Shown piece by piece: positions 16,417 to 30,314 of a stretch of DNA of 64,000 bases (its first letter is position 1; every line of letters starts with the position of its first letter). The stretch is from Propionibacteriaceae bacterium. Its GTDB lineage: Bacteria; Actinomycetota; Actinomycetes; Propionibacteriales; Propionibacteriaceae. The DNA lies in NCBI GenBank assembly GCA_017306015.1, contig JAFKJK010000008.1, positions 248,001 through 312,000 on the forward strand, given 5' to 3'. A program made the position numbers and the translations under genes. The notes beneath the pieces are model-generated. The model saw only the letters and a list, made by a program, of their open reading frames with translations, was not told where the DNA came from and did not search any database.

Positions 16417-16567
16417 GTCGGTCGCACTTCGACCGGCCGGACCTCGGACCGAGCAGGTCAGGCGCGCTTTCGTACGGACTGCCGGCCCCTCCTGGCCCGA
16501 TCCAATCGTGGGCACTGGTCGAGCGTGCAGGCAACCTGAACAACCCAACCCATCGGAGCCCTACTAC

Positions 16568-18022
16568 ATGACCTCAACTCCCGAGGCAGCCACCGTCGCC
16601 GTCGACGACTTCGGATCGCCGGAAGCATTCCTGGCAGCAGTCGACGCGACCATCAAGTACTTCAACGACGGTGACATCGTCACCGGCACCGTCGTCAAGG
16701 TCGACCGGGACGAGGTCCTGCTCGACATCGGCTACAAGACCGAAGGTGTCATTCCTTCCAAGGAACTCTCCATCAAGCACGACGTGGATCCGTTCGACGT
16801 GGTCTCCGTGGGCGATGAGATCGAGGCCCTCGTCCAGCAGAAGGAGGACAAGGAAGGCCGCCTGATCCTGTCCAAGAAGCGCGCCCAGTACGAGCGCGCC
16901 TGGGGCCAGATCGAGAAGATCAAGGAGGAGGACGGCGTCGTCACCGGCAAGGTGATCGAGGTCGTCAAGGGTGGCTTGATCGTCGACATCGGCCTGCGCG
17001 GCTTCCTGCCGGCGTCCCTGGTCGAGATGCGGCGCGTCCGCGACCTGCAGCCGTACGTGGGTGCCGAGCTCGAGGCCAAGATCATCGAGCTGGACAAGAA
17101 CCGCAACAACGTGGTGCTGTCCCGCCGGGCGTGGCTGGAGCAGACCCAGTCCGAGGTCCGGCACACGTTCCTCAACCAGCTCGCGGCCGGCCAGATCCGC
17201 AAGGGCGTGGTCTCCTCGATCGTCAACTTCGGCGCCTTCGTCGACCTCGGCGGCGTGGACGGCCTGGTGCACGTGTCCGAGCTGAGCTGGAAGCACATCG
17301 ACCACCCGTCCGAGGTGGTCGAGGTCGGCGACGAGGTCACCGTCGAGGTGCTCAGCGTCGAGATGGACCGCGAGCGGGTCTCGCTGTCGCTGAAGGCGAC
17401 GCAGGAGGATCCGTGGCAGACCTTCGCCCGGACCCACCAGATCGGCCAGATCGTCCCCGGCAAGGTCACCAAGCTGGTGCCGTTCGGCGCGTTCGTCCGG
17501 GTCGAGGAGGGCATCGAGGGTCTCGTCCACGTGTCCGAGCTCGCCGAGCGTCACGTCGAGATCCCCGAGCAGGTCGTCTCCGTCAACGACGATGTCATGG
17601 TCAAGATCATCGACATCGACCTGGAGCGCCGCCGCATCTCGCTGAGCCTCAAGCAGGCGAACGAGGGCGTCGACGTTGCGGCCGAGGACTTCGACCCGTC
17701 GCTGTACGGCATGACCGCCTCCTACGACGAGCAGGGCAACTACATCTACCCCGAGGGCTTCGATCCGGAGACCCAGGAGTGGAAGCCCGGCTACGAGGAG
17801 CAGCAGCGGGCGTGGGAGCAGCAGTACGCCGAGGCGCAGGCCCGGTGGGTCGCCCACAAGAAGCAGGCCGAGGAGGCGGAGGCCGCCGACGTGCAGGCCA
17901 ACATCGCCGAAGTCAACACCGCCACCTATTCCGCCGGTGGCAGCACCGACACCGGCGAGGGCTCGCTGGCCTCCGACGAGGCGCTGCAGGCCCTGCGGGA
18001 GAAGCTGACCGGCGGTCGCTGA
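16568..18022 (+). CDS. rpsA: 30S ribosomal protein S1
   Basis: RNA-binding protein that helps load mRNA on the 30S subunit. Four S1 repeats are visible: GTVVKVDRDEVLLDIGYKTEG, GKVIEVVKGGLIVDIGLRG, GVVSSIVNFGAFVDLGGVDGLVHVSEL and GKVTKLVPFGAFVRVEEGIEGLVHVSEL, covering about residues 35-360, then an acidic, Gln/Ala-rich tail. Actinobacterial S1 has four rather than six domains, so 484 aa is normal. ATG 16568 follows GGAG at a spacing of 9; the longer open frame upstream lies in the leader. Followed by a strong terminator. Confidence 0.96.
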   Translation: MTSTPEAATVAVDDFGSPEAFLAAVDATIKYFNDGDIVTGTVVKVDRDEVLLDIGYKTEGVIPSKELSIKHDVDPFDVVSVGDEIEALVQQKEDKEGRLILSKKRAQYERAWGQIEKIKEEDGVVTGKVIEVVKGGLIVDIGLRGFLPASLVEMRRVRDLQPYVGAELEAKIIELDKNRNNVVLSRRAWLEQTQSEVRHTFLNQLAAGQIRKGVVSSIVNFGAFVDLGGVDGLVHVSELSWKHIDHPSEVVEVGDEVTVEVLSVEMDRERVSLSLKATQEDPWQTFARTHQIGQIVPGKVTKLVPFGAFVRVEEGIEGLVHVSELAERHVEIPEQVVSVNDDVMVKIIDIDLERRRISLSLKQANEGVDVAAEDFDPSLYGMTASYDEQGNYIYPEGFDPETQEWKPGYEEQQRAWEQQYAEAQARWVAHKKQAEEAEAADVQANIAEVNTATYSAGGSTDTGEGSLASDEALQALREKLTGGR

Positions 18023-18030
18023 TCACTGAC

Positions 18031-18063
18031 GAAGTGCCCCCCACCCAGCGTGGGGGGCACTTC
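18031..18063 (+). terminator. intrinsic terminator after rpsA
   Basis: A perfect 14-bp stem, GAAGTGCCCCCCAC (18031-18044) with GTGGGGGGCACTTC (18050-18063), around a 5-nt loop, 8 bp after the rpsA stop. The downstream T-run is poor, as is common in high-GC genomes. Confidence 0.88.
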
Positions 18064-18113
18064 TGCGTCCGGGCGCTGGCATGCTGGTGGCAGACCACCC
18101 AGGCAGGACACCG

Positions 18114-18863
18114 ATGACTGACCAGCAGCCCACCCGGTTCGAGAACTACCCGCCGGATACCTCCGCGGCGCCGTTCGCCGGTGCCGACCCGGTCCCACCA
18201 TCTCCGCCCGCGGTCTCACCATCTCCGCCCGCGGTCTACAGCTCCCCCGTCCCTGCGGCCCCGCCGCCGACGCACACGCGTCGCAACGTCATCGTCGGCC
18301 TGATCGCGCTGGCCATCGGCGGACCGGTCGTCGCTCAGGCGGGCTGGGCCGGCTTCGGCGACTCCGATGCGCCGGACGACGAGACGGAGACCTGGCCGTC
18401 CGACCCGGAGGAAGAGGAGGAGCCGGTCGACGAGCCGACCGAGTTCAGCGCCGGCGAGTACAACGGTCCGATCCCTACGGGATGGGAGTTGGCTGACGGT
18501 TCCGACGGCAGCATGGCCGTGCTGAGAAGGGGCGCCAACCAGGTCACGGTGCTGAGCTGGTCGCCGGAGTCGGAGAGGCCCTGGCCGGCCGACGACATCA
18601 CCGAAGCCGTGACCAGGGCCGCAACCGGCTTCAAGGGCACCCTCGGCAAGCCCGTCAACGGCTCCACGGGGACGCGGACGATGGCGACCCTCAGCGCCAA
18701 GGGGACCTTCCTGGGCGAGCGGGCGAGGGAGTTCGCAGAGCTGTGGCTCGACGACAACGAGGCCTATCTGCTTCTCGTCACAACGCTGACCGCGGACGAG
18801 GGGTCGGTGATCGCGCGAGAGGCGACCGACATCGTCTGGAACCTGACGTCCGGACTGCGATGA
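18114..18863 (+). CDS. Pro-rich single-pass membrane protein, function unknown
   Basis: A 249-aa protein of three parts: a cytoplasmic Pro/Ser/Ala-rich N-terminus (about 1-60), one membrane helix after THTRRN (about 63-83, VIVGLIALAIGGPVVAQAGW), and an acidic Asp/Glu/Pro stretch (about 88-115) leading into a compact external domain (about 118-249, GPIPTGWELADGSDGSMAVLRRG...). The layout repeats that of the gene at 20742, and the two may be distant paralogues. ATG 18114 is chosen over an in-frame upstream ATG because of AGGCAGGA before it. It overlaps coaE by 4 bp (ATGA). Confidence 0.7.
   Translation: MTDQQPTRFENYPPDTSAAPFAGADPVPPSPPAVSPSPPAVYSSPVPAAPPPTHTRRNVIVGLIALAIGGPVVAQAGWAGFGDSDAPDDETETWPSDPEEEEEPVDEPTEFSAGEYNGPIPTGWELADGSDGSMAVLRRGANQVTVLSWSPESERPWPADDITEAVTRAATGFKGTLGKPVNGSTGTRTMATLSAKGTFLGERAREFAELWLDDNEAYLLLVTTLTADEGSVIAREATDIVWNLTSGLR
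18196..18237 (+). repeat. 21-bp perfect tandem duplication
   Basis: Two identical 21-bp units (18196-18216 and 18217-18237; each begins CACCATCTCC) inside the Pro-rich region of the 18114 gene, duplicating the heptapeptide PSPPAV plus Ser/Tyr in frame. It is a possible slippage site giving length variation. Confidence 0.9.
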
Positions 18864-19465
18864 CGTTCCACGTGGGCCTGACCGGGGGAATCGCGTCCGG
18901 GAAGTCGACGGTGGCCGAGCTGCTGGCGGCCCACGGCGCGGTGATCATCGACTCCGACCGGCTGGCCCGCGAGGTCGTCGAACCGGGGACGGCGGGTCTC
19001 GCCGCGGTCGTCGATCGGTTCGGCACCGGCGTGCTGGCCGCGGACGGCTCGCTGGACCGGGCGGCCCTCGGCCGGATCGTGTTCGCCGACCCGTCCGCCC
19101 GCGCCGATCTGGAGGCGATCGTGCACCCGCTGGTGCGGGCGCGCGCAGCCGGGCTGGCTGCGTCCGCCCCCGCCGGAGCTGTGGTCGTCCAGATGATCCC
19201 GCTGCTGGTGGAGACCGGTCAGGCCGGGAACTTCGACCAGGTCGTCGTCGTCGACGTCGAGCCCGCCGTCCAGCTGGACCGGCTGCAGCAGCGGGACGGA
19301 TTCAGCCCGGAAGAGGCAGCGGCGAGGGTGGTCGCCCAGGCGCCCCGGGAGCTCCGGCTGCGAGCAGCCGACGTCGTCATCGACAACAGCGGCTCACCGG
19401 AACAACTCGCCGACGCCGTGGAGCGGCTGTGGTCGGACTGGCACCGGCCGGATCAGCAGGAATAA
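18860..19465 (+). CDS. coaE: dephospho-CoA kinase
   Basis: Final step of coenzyme A biosynthesis: ATP-dependent phosphorylation of the 3'-OH of dephospho-CoA. The P-loop GGIASGKST (residues 9-17), IIDSDRLAREVVEPGT, and the C-terminal VIDNSGSPEQLADAV are family motifs. At 201 aa it is a single-domain form; many actinobacterial versions carry an extra C-terminal GrpB-like (UPF0157) domain, which is absent here. ATG 18860 overlaps the previous stop (ATGA). Position between rpsA and uvrB is conserved. Confidence 0.93.
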   Translation: MTFHVGLTGGIASGKSTVAELLAAHGAVIIDSDRLAREVVEPGTAGLAAVVDRFGTGVLAADGSLDRAALGRIVFADPSARADLEAIVHPLVRARAAGLAASAPAGAVVVQMIPLLVETGQAGNFDQVVVVDVEPAVQLDRLQQRDGFSPEEAAARVVAQAPRELRLRAADVVIDNSGSPEQLADAVERLWSDWHRPDQQE

Positions 19466-19483
19466 GAGTCCTTTGATCGGCTA

Positions 19484-19512
19484 CTGACGCCGCGCGCGTT
19501 CTGCCCTAGGCT
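19484..19512 (+). promoter_or_regulatory. promoter for the zinc-ribbon membrane protein gene
   Basis: CTGACG (19484-19489), 17-bp spacer, TAGGCT (19507-19512). Transcription would start near 19519, giving a leader of about 20 nt that includes the AGGAGG ribosome-binding site of the 19540 gene. Confidence 0.55.
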
Positions 19513-19539
19513 GCGGCCATTCCGACGCAGGAGGCGAGC

Positions 19540-20745
19540 ATGGATTGTCCCCGCTGCCAGTCTGCCGTTCCCGACGTGGCGCACTTCTGCCATCGGTGCG
19601 GCAATGACCTGGTCCCAACCGACGAGCGCGCCAAGCGGCGCTATGCGCTCGCACCGAACGAGCCGGTCGCCTCGTTCGCCGTGGTGAGTTCGATCATGCC
19701 GCGAGAGGCCGGACGGCATCCGGAGACCTATCGCACGGCATTGACCATCACGATTGTCGCTGCTCTCGTGGCGGCCATCTTCGGGGCGATGCCGATCGCC
19801 CTGCTGATCGCGGCCTTCGCCATTCCGATCGTCTACATCACCTACCTCTACGACGTGAACCTGTGGGAGGACGAGCCGCTCGCCGTCACCGCGCTCGCAT
19901 TCGTCCTCACCGCCGTCCTCGCCGCCGTGTTCACCTGGCTGTGGACCGGCTGGATGCCGCTGCAGCCGGTGCTGCCGGGCGCCGACACCGGCGTCTCCGT
20001 CGGCCCGAACTGGGTGGGCTTCGCCATCTTCGCCGTGCTCGTCCCGATCGTCGGCGAGATCATCCGCCAGATCGGCCCGGTCGTGCTGGCGAGCCGGCCG
20101 CAGTTCGACGACCTGATGGACGGCGTCACCTTCGGCGTGATCAGCGGTGTCGGCTATGCCTGCGCTGACACCCTCGTCCGGCACTGGGACCTGCTGACCG
20201 GCGGAATGGTCGCTCCACAGCCGGCCCAGCTCGGCTCGCTGATCTTCCTCGAAGGCTTCATCAAGCCGCTGATCATGGGTTCGGCCACCGGTCTCGCCGT
20301 CGCCGAGTTCTCCGGGCTCGGCAAGGGCTACGACGGGTTCAGCGGACGCTACGTCGGTGGCGTGCTGATCGCCGTCGGAGCGAACGTGCTCTTCAACGGC
20401 GGCACCTACCTGCTCGGCCTCGTCGGCCCGTCGAGCCTCTCGCTCGTCCTGCAGGTCGTCTGGGGCCTGCTGGTGCTCGCCGTGCTGATCCTCAGGCTGC
20501 GCACCGTGCTGCAGACCGGGCTGCTCGAGGGTGCCCTCGAGGCGGCGTCGCGGGCCGAGGAGACCGGGGACGGCACCGAGATGGGCTTCTGCCCACGGTG
20601 TGAGATGCCCCTGCTGCCGTCCGCCGCGTTCTGCAGTGCCTGCGGGCAGTCCACCCGCGCTATCGGCAGACCCGTCGCCGCCGCCGCGCCGGTGGCGGCT
20701 CCGGCCGATGGTTCCGGGACCGACCTCGAGGACGGTGCGAAGTGA
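19540..20745 (+). CDS. PrsW-like membrane protein with zinc ribbons at both ends
   Basis: A 401-aa polytopic protein. It begins with a zinc ribbon (CPRCQ...CHRCG, residues 3-21) and ends with a second (CPRCE...CSACG, about 349-370). Between them are about eight membrane helices with the pattern of the PrsW/CAAX-like protease superfamily: [13 protein letters not shown] where PrsW has EExxK, and [22 protein letters not shown] for its DxxxD/N...G motif. The usual third-motif His is not evident ([12 protein letters not shown]), so protease activity is doubtful. ATG 19540 follows AGGAGG. Its stop overlaps the next start (GTGA), so the two proteins are probably made together. Confidence 0.72.
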   Translation: MDCPRCQSAVPDVAHFCHRCGNDLVPTDERAKRRYALAPNEPVASFAVVSSIMPREAGRHPETYRTALTITIVAALVAAIFGAMPIALLIAAFAIPIVYITYLYDVNLWEDEPLAVTALAFVLTAVLAAVFTWLWTGWMPLQPVLPGADTGVSVGPNWVGFAIFAVLVPIVGEIIRQIGPVVLASRPQFDDLMDGVTFGVISGVGYACADTLVRHWDLLTGGMVAPQPAQLGSLIFLEGFIKPLIMGSATGLAVAEFSGLGKGYDGFSGRYVGGVLIAVGANVLFNGGTYLLGLVGPSSLSLVLQVVWGLLVLAVLILRLRTVLQTGLLEGALEAASRAEETGDGTEMGFCPRCEMPLLPSAAFCSACGQSTRAIGRPVAAAAPVAAPADGSGTDLEDGAK

Positions 20746-21788
20746 CCGAGAACCCCACCAACCCGACCAACCCGCCCACCGGTCCGGGCAGCGGCCAGCC
20801 CACGCAGCCGACCCAGCCGATTCCGGGGGGAGCCCCAGCAGCAGGTCAACCACAGCAGGGCTACCAGGCGCCAGGCGCCTACCCCCAGCAGGGCTACCCG
20901 CAGCCGGGCCAACCGGGATATCCGCAGCAGGGTTACCCCCCGCAGGGTGGCTACCCGCAGCAGGGCTACCCGCAACCCGGTCAGCCGGGCTTCCCGCCCG
21001 CCGGTGGCTACCCGCAGCAGCCCGGCTACGGTGCGTCCGGCTACCAGCAGCCGCCGGCCGGCGGCCCGCGGGCCTCCTCGTCGAAGGTGCTGCTGATCGT
21101 GATCGCCGCGGTGGTCGCGCTGGCCCTGCTGGGCGGCGGGATCATGCTGATGACCCGTGGCGGCCAGCCGACGCCGGAGCCCACCGTCCCGGTGACGCCG
21201 ACCGAGACGGCGCCCCCGACCACGGAGCCGAACACGGATCCGACGACCGAGCCGACCACACAGCCGACCGACCCGGCGACGAACGAGCCGACCACGGAGC
21301 CGACCACGGAGCCGACCGAGCCTCCGTCCGGTGGGGACGCCGTCGACCTCGGCAAGGGGATCGGGTTCGAGGTCGCGGACGGCTGGCAGCTCGTCGAGCA
21401 GGCCGAAGGCGCGGCTTCGGTGACGGACGGCAAGGCGTTCATGGTCGTCCGGCTGACGCAGGTCAAGAAGAACACGAACTCCGCCCAGCTCTGCGACGCC
21501 TTCCACCGGCAGATCCTCAAGGATGCGACCGGCGTCAAGTTCGGAGAGGCCAAGGACATCGACGCCGGGTACAAGAACCTGGCCGTCGCCCAGTGCGCCG
21601 CGGCCTACGTCGACAACTCCAGCGGGAAGAGCACCCAGATGTACGCCCTGACCTTCACCGCGGTCAGGACCAGCGACGGGGTGGCGAGCATCAACACCGT
21701 GCTGTACACGAAGAAGACGCCGGACAGCACGTTCGAGGGCGCCGACAAGATGCTGAACCAGGTGCTGAAGAGCCAGGCGAGCGGCTGA
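20742..21788 (+). CDS. Pro/Gln/Tyr-rich single-pass membrane protein, function unknown
   Basis: A 348-aa protein: residues 1-108 are low-complexity repeats of [14 protein letters not shown] type, residues about 115-137 a membrane helix ([22 protein letters not shown]), residues about 142-200 a Thr/Glu/Pro wall-spanning-like linker ([12 protein letters not shown]), and residues about 205-348 a folded external domain with two Cys residues (AQLCDAF, AQCAAAY). The domain is not one I can name. It starts at GTG 20742 inside the stop of the zinc-ribbon membrane protein, suggesting joint function. A stem-loop follows the gene. Confidence 0.72.
   Translation: MTENPTNPTNPPTGPGSGQPTQPTQPIPGGAPAAGQPQQGYQAPGAYPQQGYPQPGQPGYPQQGYPPQGGYPQQGYPQPGQPGFPPAGGYPQQPGYGASGYQQPPAGGPRASSSKVLLIVIAAVVALALLGGGIMLMTRGGQPTPEPTVPVTPTETAPPTTEPNTDPTTEPTTQPTDPATNEPTTEPTTEPTEPPSGGDAVDLGKGIGFEVADGWQLVEQAEGAASVTDGKAFMVVRLTQVKKNTNSAQLCDAFHRQILKDATGVKFGEAKDIDAGYKNLAVAQCAAAYVDNSSGKSTQMYALTFTAVRTSDGVASINTVLYTKKTPDSTFEGADKMLNQVLKSQASG
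20841..21062 (+). repeat. low-complexity CCG/CAG-rich repeat tract coding Pro-Gln-Gly-Tyr
   Basis: Imperfect repeats of the sense CAG-CAG-GG(C/T)-TA(C/T)-CCG encode [10 protein letters not shown] units through the N-terminal tail of the 20742 protein. Such tracts in actinobacterial membrane proteins are often disordered cytoplasmic tails and are prone to length change. Confidence 0.8.
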
Positions 21789-21799
21789 GTCCCGACCAC

Positions 21800-21841
21800 C
21801 CGGTGGGTGCGGCAGTACGGGCAACTGTCCGCACCCACCGG
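21800..21841 (+). terminator. stem-loop terminator between the 20742 gene and uvrB
   Basis: CCGGTGGGTGCGG (21800-21812) pairs perfectly with CCGCACCCACCGG (21829-21841); an inner CAGT/ACTG extends it. No T-run follows. It ends where the uvrB promoter begins. Confidence 0.7.
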
Positions 21842-21870
21842 TGTCAGTGGCACGACCTAAGCTCGTGGAC
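21842..21870 (+). promoter_or_regulatory. uvrB promoter, RecA-NDp/PafBC type, leaderless
   Basis: TGTCAGTG (21842-21849), exactly 8 nt, then TAAGCT (21858-21863), and 7 nt later GTG 21871. This agrees with the mycobacterial RecA-independent DNA-damage promoter consensus (tTGTCRGTG-N8-TANNNT), recognised with the activator PafBC. The distance to the GTG implies that the mRNA starts at the start codon. An identical layout precedes uvrA. Confidence 0.82.
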
Positions 21871-23952
<2,082 letters not shown>

Positions 23953-24034
23953 CTTTGGTCCCCACACCGCCCGACTGCGACAATGGCGTGGCGGTGGTGG
24001 CCTCCGCCCGCCGCGGGATCTCGGGAGCCGACCC

Positions 24035-25015
24035 ATGCATGTGACCAGTGAGGTCTGGCTGATCACCATCGCCGTGATGACGGTGGTGCTCGGCGTCGAC
24101 CTGGTCGTGATCGGCCGGCGTCCGCACGAGCCCACGATGAAGGAGGCCGGGCTCGCGATCGGGGTCTTCTCCGGGCTGGCCGTGCTGTTCGGCCTGGGCG
24201 TCTGGTACTTAGCCGGCTCCCGCTACGCCGGAGAGTTCTTCGCCGGCTGGCTGACCGAGTACAGCCTGTCCGTCGACAACCTGTTCATCTTCGTCCTGAT
24301 CATGTCGAAGCTCCGGGTCCCCAGGAAGCTGCAGCAGTTCGCGCTGATGACCGGCATCATGCTCGCGCTGGTCTTCCGCGGCGTGTTCATCGCGCTCGGA
24401 GCGGCCGCGATCGAGGCGTTCAGCTGGGTGTTCTTCATCTTCGGGGGCTTCCTGATCTACACCGCGATCAAGCTCTACGTCGACTTCCTCACCCCGGACG
24501 ACAGCGAGGAGGTGACCGAGAACGCGGTGATGCGGTGGGTGCGCCGCACGTTCCCCTCGACCGACGACTTCCACGGCACCAGGCTCTTCGTGAAGCTGGA
24601 CGGGAAGCGGCTGATCACCCCGATGTTCTTCGTGATCGTGGCGCTCGGCACCACCGACCTGTTGTTCGCCCTGGACTCGATCCCCGCGATCTACGGCCTC
24701 ACCCAGGAGCCGTACCTGGTGTTCACAGCGAACGTCTTCGCGCTGATGGGCCTGCGCCAGCTCTACTTCCTGATCGGCGGGCTGCTGCAACGGCTGGTCT
24801 ACCTGTCGGTCGGGCTGTCGGTCATCCTCGCCTTCATCGGGATCAAGCTGGTGCTGCACGCACTGCACGAGTACCACCTCGACGCGGCGCTCGGCATCGA
24901 TCTGGAGATCCCGATCTGGGCGTCGCTGCTGGTGATCATCGGGACGCTGGCCGTGACGACAGTGCTCAGCCTGGCCAGGACGCGGCGGGACCGCCGGTCA
25001 GCCGAGGAGCGGTAG
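24035..25015 (+). CDS. TerC/Alx-family integral membrane protein
   Basis: A 326-aa protein with about nine membrane helices of the TerC family, which includes manganese exporters and proteins tied to tellurite resistance. The two acidic signature blocks are present: EYSLSVDNLFIFVLIMSK and TTDLLFALDSIPAIYGLT. Manganese export is the best-supported activity for homologues, so that is the inference here. ATG 24035 follows GGGAG. A possible promoter is TTGGTC (23955)-18 bp-GACAAT (23979). The leader is too short for a yybP-ykoY manganese riboswitch. The 3' end overlaps the convergent neighbour by 18 bp. Confidence 0.88.
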   Translation: MHVTSEVWLITIAVMTVVLGVDLVVIGRRPHEPTMKEAGLAIGVFSGLAVLFGLGVWYLAGSRYAGEFFAGWLTEYSLSVDNLFIFVLIMSKLRVPRKLQQFALMTGIMLALVFRGVFIALGAAAIEAFSWVFFIFGGFLIYTAIKLYVDFLTPDDSEEVTENAVMRWVRRTFPSTDDFHGTRLFVKLDGKRLITPMFFVIVALGTTDLLFALDSIPAIYGLTQEPYLVFTANVFALMGLRQLYFLIGGLLQRLVYLSVGLSVILAFIGIKLVLHALHEYHLDAALGIDLEIPIWASLLVIIGTLAVTTVLSLARTRRDRRSAEER

Positions 25016-25705
25016 CCGGACGCCGTCCGCGCCGTCGACGACCTCAGGTCCGGCACGGCCGGTGAGCCAGGCCCAGATCCGGGCGTCCGTCCCTCGAACC
25101 CGCAGCTGGGAGTCCCCCTCCCCGATCTCGTCGGCAAGGCTCTCGGTCTGCAGTTGGATGGCCGGCAGGTCGGCGGCGCGCAGCCGGAACAGCGTCCAGC
25201 GCAGCAGCCAGGCAGCGGCGTCCGGATCGACGCCGTCGGCGGTGAACCCGCAGTCCAGGTCGAGGTGGTGGAGGTACACCTCGTGCAGCCGCATCAGCGG
25301 GACCGCGGACAGCGGTAGCGGCGCTCCGTCGATGACCACCGTCGGCGTCCAGTCGGTGACGGCCTCGATGGCGGTCTGCAGCGCCCCGGCGCTGGAGTCG
25401 AGGTCGATCTGCAGTTCGAGCCCGGACCGGTCGGCACCGATCTCGAGCTCCCGCCTCACCCGCTCGGAGTCCGGGTGGGGAGGCTGGGGACGGCCTGCGA
25501 CCGCGGCCTCGATGATGCTGCGGACGTGGTCGGCGTTGCGGGCGAGGTGCGTGGCCACGTGCGCGCGCGACCAGCCCGGCAACAGGCTCGGCTCGTGCCA
25601 GGCTTCCTCGGTCAGCGCAATGGTGTAGCCGAGCAGCCGCTGGGTTGCCTCGGTCTTCCACCCGTGAACATCCGTGACCGGTACCAGTCCGGGGTACACG
25701 CTCAT
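24998..25705 (-). CDS. maleylpyruvate-isomerase/DinB-fold family protein (MDMPI-like)
   Basis: A 235-aa protein of the actinobacterial MDMPI superfamily, four-helix-bundle enzymes that bind a metal and commonly use mycothiol. The N-terminal domain shows [21 protein letters not shown], supplying a His ligand, and [15 protein letters not shown] supplies the Glu/His pair; a small C-terminal domain ends near residue 235. Substrate is unknown: the family includes thiol S-transferases and isomerases. TAGGTT (25712-25717) lies 6 nt before the ATG, suggesting a leaderless transcript that diverges from uvrA. Confidence 0.83.
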   Translation of the reverse strand: MSVYPGLVPVTDVHGWKTEATQRLLGYTIALTEEAWHEPSLLPGWSRAHVATHLARNADHVRSIIEAAVAGRPQPPHPDSERVRRELEIGADRSGLELQIDLDSSAGALQTAIEAVTDWTPTVVIDGAPLPLSAVPLMRLHEVYLHHLDLDCGFTADGVDPDAAAWLLRWTLFRLRAADLPAIQLQTESLADEIGEGDSQLRVRGTDARIWAWLTGRAGPEVVDGADGVRLPLLG

Positions 25706-25770
25706 GATGCAAACCTATGGCGACCAGCCGCCAGGGGCAAAGCCCTGCCCGGACGCGGTCACCGGGGCAC

Positions 25771-25799
25771 TGTCAGTGGCAGCGCCTACCATGATCTCC
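25771..25799 (+). promoter_or_regulatory. uvrA promoter, RecA-NDp/PafBC type, leaderless
   Basis: TGTCAGTG (25771-25778), exactly 8 nt, TACCAT (25787-25792), then 7 nt to GTG 25800. It shares the upstream element and all spacings with the uvrB promoter, and 11 consecutive bases (TGTCAGTGGCA) are identical in the two. Confidence 0.82.
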
Positions 25800-28679
<2,880 letters not shown>

Positions 28680-28702
28680 GGCGCGTTGCGGGTTGCGGCG
28701 GT

Positions 28703-29101
28703 TCAGCCGATCGTCAGCGTGTCGCCGTTCACGGTGACGGTCGCCTTGGCGAGGGGCTGGGCGGCTGGACCGGTGAGCACCGATCCGTCGGCCAGCGAGA
28801 AGGTCGAGCCGTGGCGTCCGCAGACGATGGCGGCGTCGGTCACCTGCTGCACCGGCAGGTTCTGGTGCGTGCACAGATAGCTGAACGCCGCGAACGTCCC
28901 CGCCGTCGCCTGGGTGACGACGTACCGGCCCACGATCCTGCCGCTGCCGACCGGGACGTCGGAGGTGGGGATGCTGACGGGCCCGCTGGACGCCGCGCTG
29001 TCGCCGGAGCCGGACGCCCCACAGGCGGTCAGGCAGACCGCGACGGTCGTGCCGCCGATCGTGATCAGTGCTGCCCGGCGGGAGGTGAGTGCCGCTGTCA
29101 T
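28703..29101 (-). CDS. Rieske [2Fe-2S] lipoprotein
   Basis: A 132-aa exported Rieske protein. The N-terminus SRRAALITIGGTTVAVCLTAC looks like a Tat-type signal (twin Arg 8-9) ending in a lipobox with Cys27, so the protein is probably anchored outside the membrane. A Gly/Ser linker follows. Cluster ligands are Cys77-Thr-His79 and Cys94-x2-His97 (YLCTHQ, VCGRHGSTF). Partner unknown; it may carry electrons in a small extracytoplasmic redox chain. GAGGAG precedes the ATG. It converges with uvrA, 23 bp apart. Confidence 0.88.
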   Translation of the reverse strand: MTAALTSRRAALITIGGTTVAVCLTACGASGSGDSAASSGPVSIPTSDVPVGSGRIVGRYVVTQATAGTFAAFSYLCTHQNLPVQQVTDAAIVCGRHGSTFSLADGSVLTGPAAQPLAKATVTVNGDTLTIG

Positions 29102-29265
29102 GGTGTCTCCTCAGGGTCGAGTGGCTCGATAGTAGAACTTTCAACAGTTGGGACGGCTGTGGCGAACCTGTGGATTTGGCCCGCGTGCCCGGAACCGGGC
29201 AATCCGGCGCACTGACATCGACCGGCCGCCGGGCCTAGCATTCTGGCAAGCCGAGGAGGGGCGAG

Positions 29266-30249
29266 ATGGAGCAGGGCGGCCAGGAGGGGCAGGGCGGCGC
29301 GAACCTCGCCGGCCCGTCGAGTCAGCCGCCACTGGGTCACAAGGACTGGATCGGGGTCGCCGGCTCCGTGATGGCGATCCTGCTGTCGGTGATCGGACTG
29401 AACAAGCAACCGGTGTTCCGGGGCTGGGCGGTGGCCCTGATGGTGGTCGCCGCCGCGGTGGGCGTGCTGGCGGTCGTGATGCGCCGCTATCGCCGGGCCA
29501 CCACGTCGGCTGCTGTGGTCCTGGTCGTGGCGGCGCTGGCGATCCTGATCGTCGCCCCGGAACCGACCCCGCCGCTACCGGACCCGACGCCGACGCCGGG
29601 TCCGAAGGTGCTGGTCAGCAAGGTGGACGTGGTCGCACCGGACGGCACCGGCTCGGTCGTGACGCTCGATGTCACCGTCCGCAACGACGGCGACCGTCCG
29701 GCCGTCCTGACCCAACTCGAGCTGGTCATCGACGGCTTCGGCTACCTGCCACCGTGCCTGTACGGCAGCAACCTGGAAGTGACCGCGGAATACGCGACAA
29801 CGCTCCCGGACAACCCAGCACCGGGGACGGCGGTCACCGTCAGCCTCCACCAGCAGGTCGAGCCCGGCGGTGTCGACCGGTTTACCGTCGGGCTGAAGGC
29901 GCCCTCCAGCCACGACGGCGACGACCTCGGCGCGATCGCGTCCTACGTGTACGCGGGACGCGTGCGGGTGCAGCAGGACGCCGCCGGCGCAGCGCTGGAG
30001 CCGGTGCCGATCGTGATCGACGCCGGTACCGCACTGGATGCGAACGGCACCTTCTACCTCGCCGAACCCCGGGACGCCACCGCGGCGGACGTCGGCACCG
30101 ACGGGCTGTGCGGCGGTGACGCCGAGTGCGTCAGCCGGCAGGTCGCTTGCTGGAACGCCAATCGCAGGACCCTGCTGCCGCTGCTGGCCATGCCCGGCGC
30201 CCGCTCACCGGGTGCCGAGGCGGCGACCGCTGCCCTCGGCAAAGCCTGA
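29266..30249 (+). CDS. membrane-anchored hypothetical protein
   Basis: A 327-aa protein I cannot assign. Residues 1-25 are Gly/Gln-rich, three hydrophobic helices lie at about 28-45, 52-70 and 80-97, a Pro/Thr linker (EPTPPLPDPTPTPGP) follows, and the rest (about 112-327) is an external beta-rich domain (VDVVAPDGTGSVVTLDVTVRNDGDRPAVL) reminiscent of an Ig-like or CARDB fold. Four Cys residues occur in the external part. GAGGAGGGG precedes the ATG. It has no apparent partner, lying between the Rieske gene and uvrC. Confidence 0.62.
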   Translation: MEQGGQEGQGGANLAGPSSQPPLGHKDWIGVAGSVMAILLSVIGLNKQPVFRGWAVALMVVAAAVGVLAVVMRRYRRATTSAAVVLVVAALAILIVAPEPTPPLPDPTPTPGPKVLVSKVDVVAPDGTGSVVTLDVTVRNDGDRPAVLTQLELVIDGFGYLPPCLYGSNLEVTAEYATTLPDNPAPGTAVTVSLHQQVEPGGVDRFTVGLKAPSSHDGDDLGAIASYVYAGRVRVQQDAAGAALEPVPIVIDAGTALDANGTFYLAEPRDATAADVGTDGLCGGDAECVSRQVACWNANRRTLLPLLAMPGARSPGAEAATAALGKA

Positions 30250-30314
30250 GCGGCACACCGGCGCGGCGACGTCCCCGCCGCTGCCTATGCTGTCTAGCGT
30301 GTTGAGGATCTCTC

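Noticed and set aside
23985..24034. A manganese riboswitch (yybP-ykoY) before the TerC-family gene
   Set aside because: The interval is about 50 nt, too short for the ~100-nt aptamer, and no matching conserved loops were seen.
30270..30300. A PafBC-type element before uvrC
   Set aside because: The bases at the correct spacing from TATGCT read CGTCCCCG, which lacks the TGTCRGTG core.
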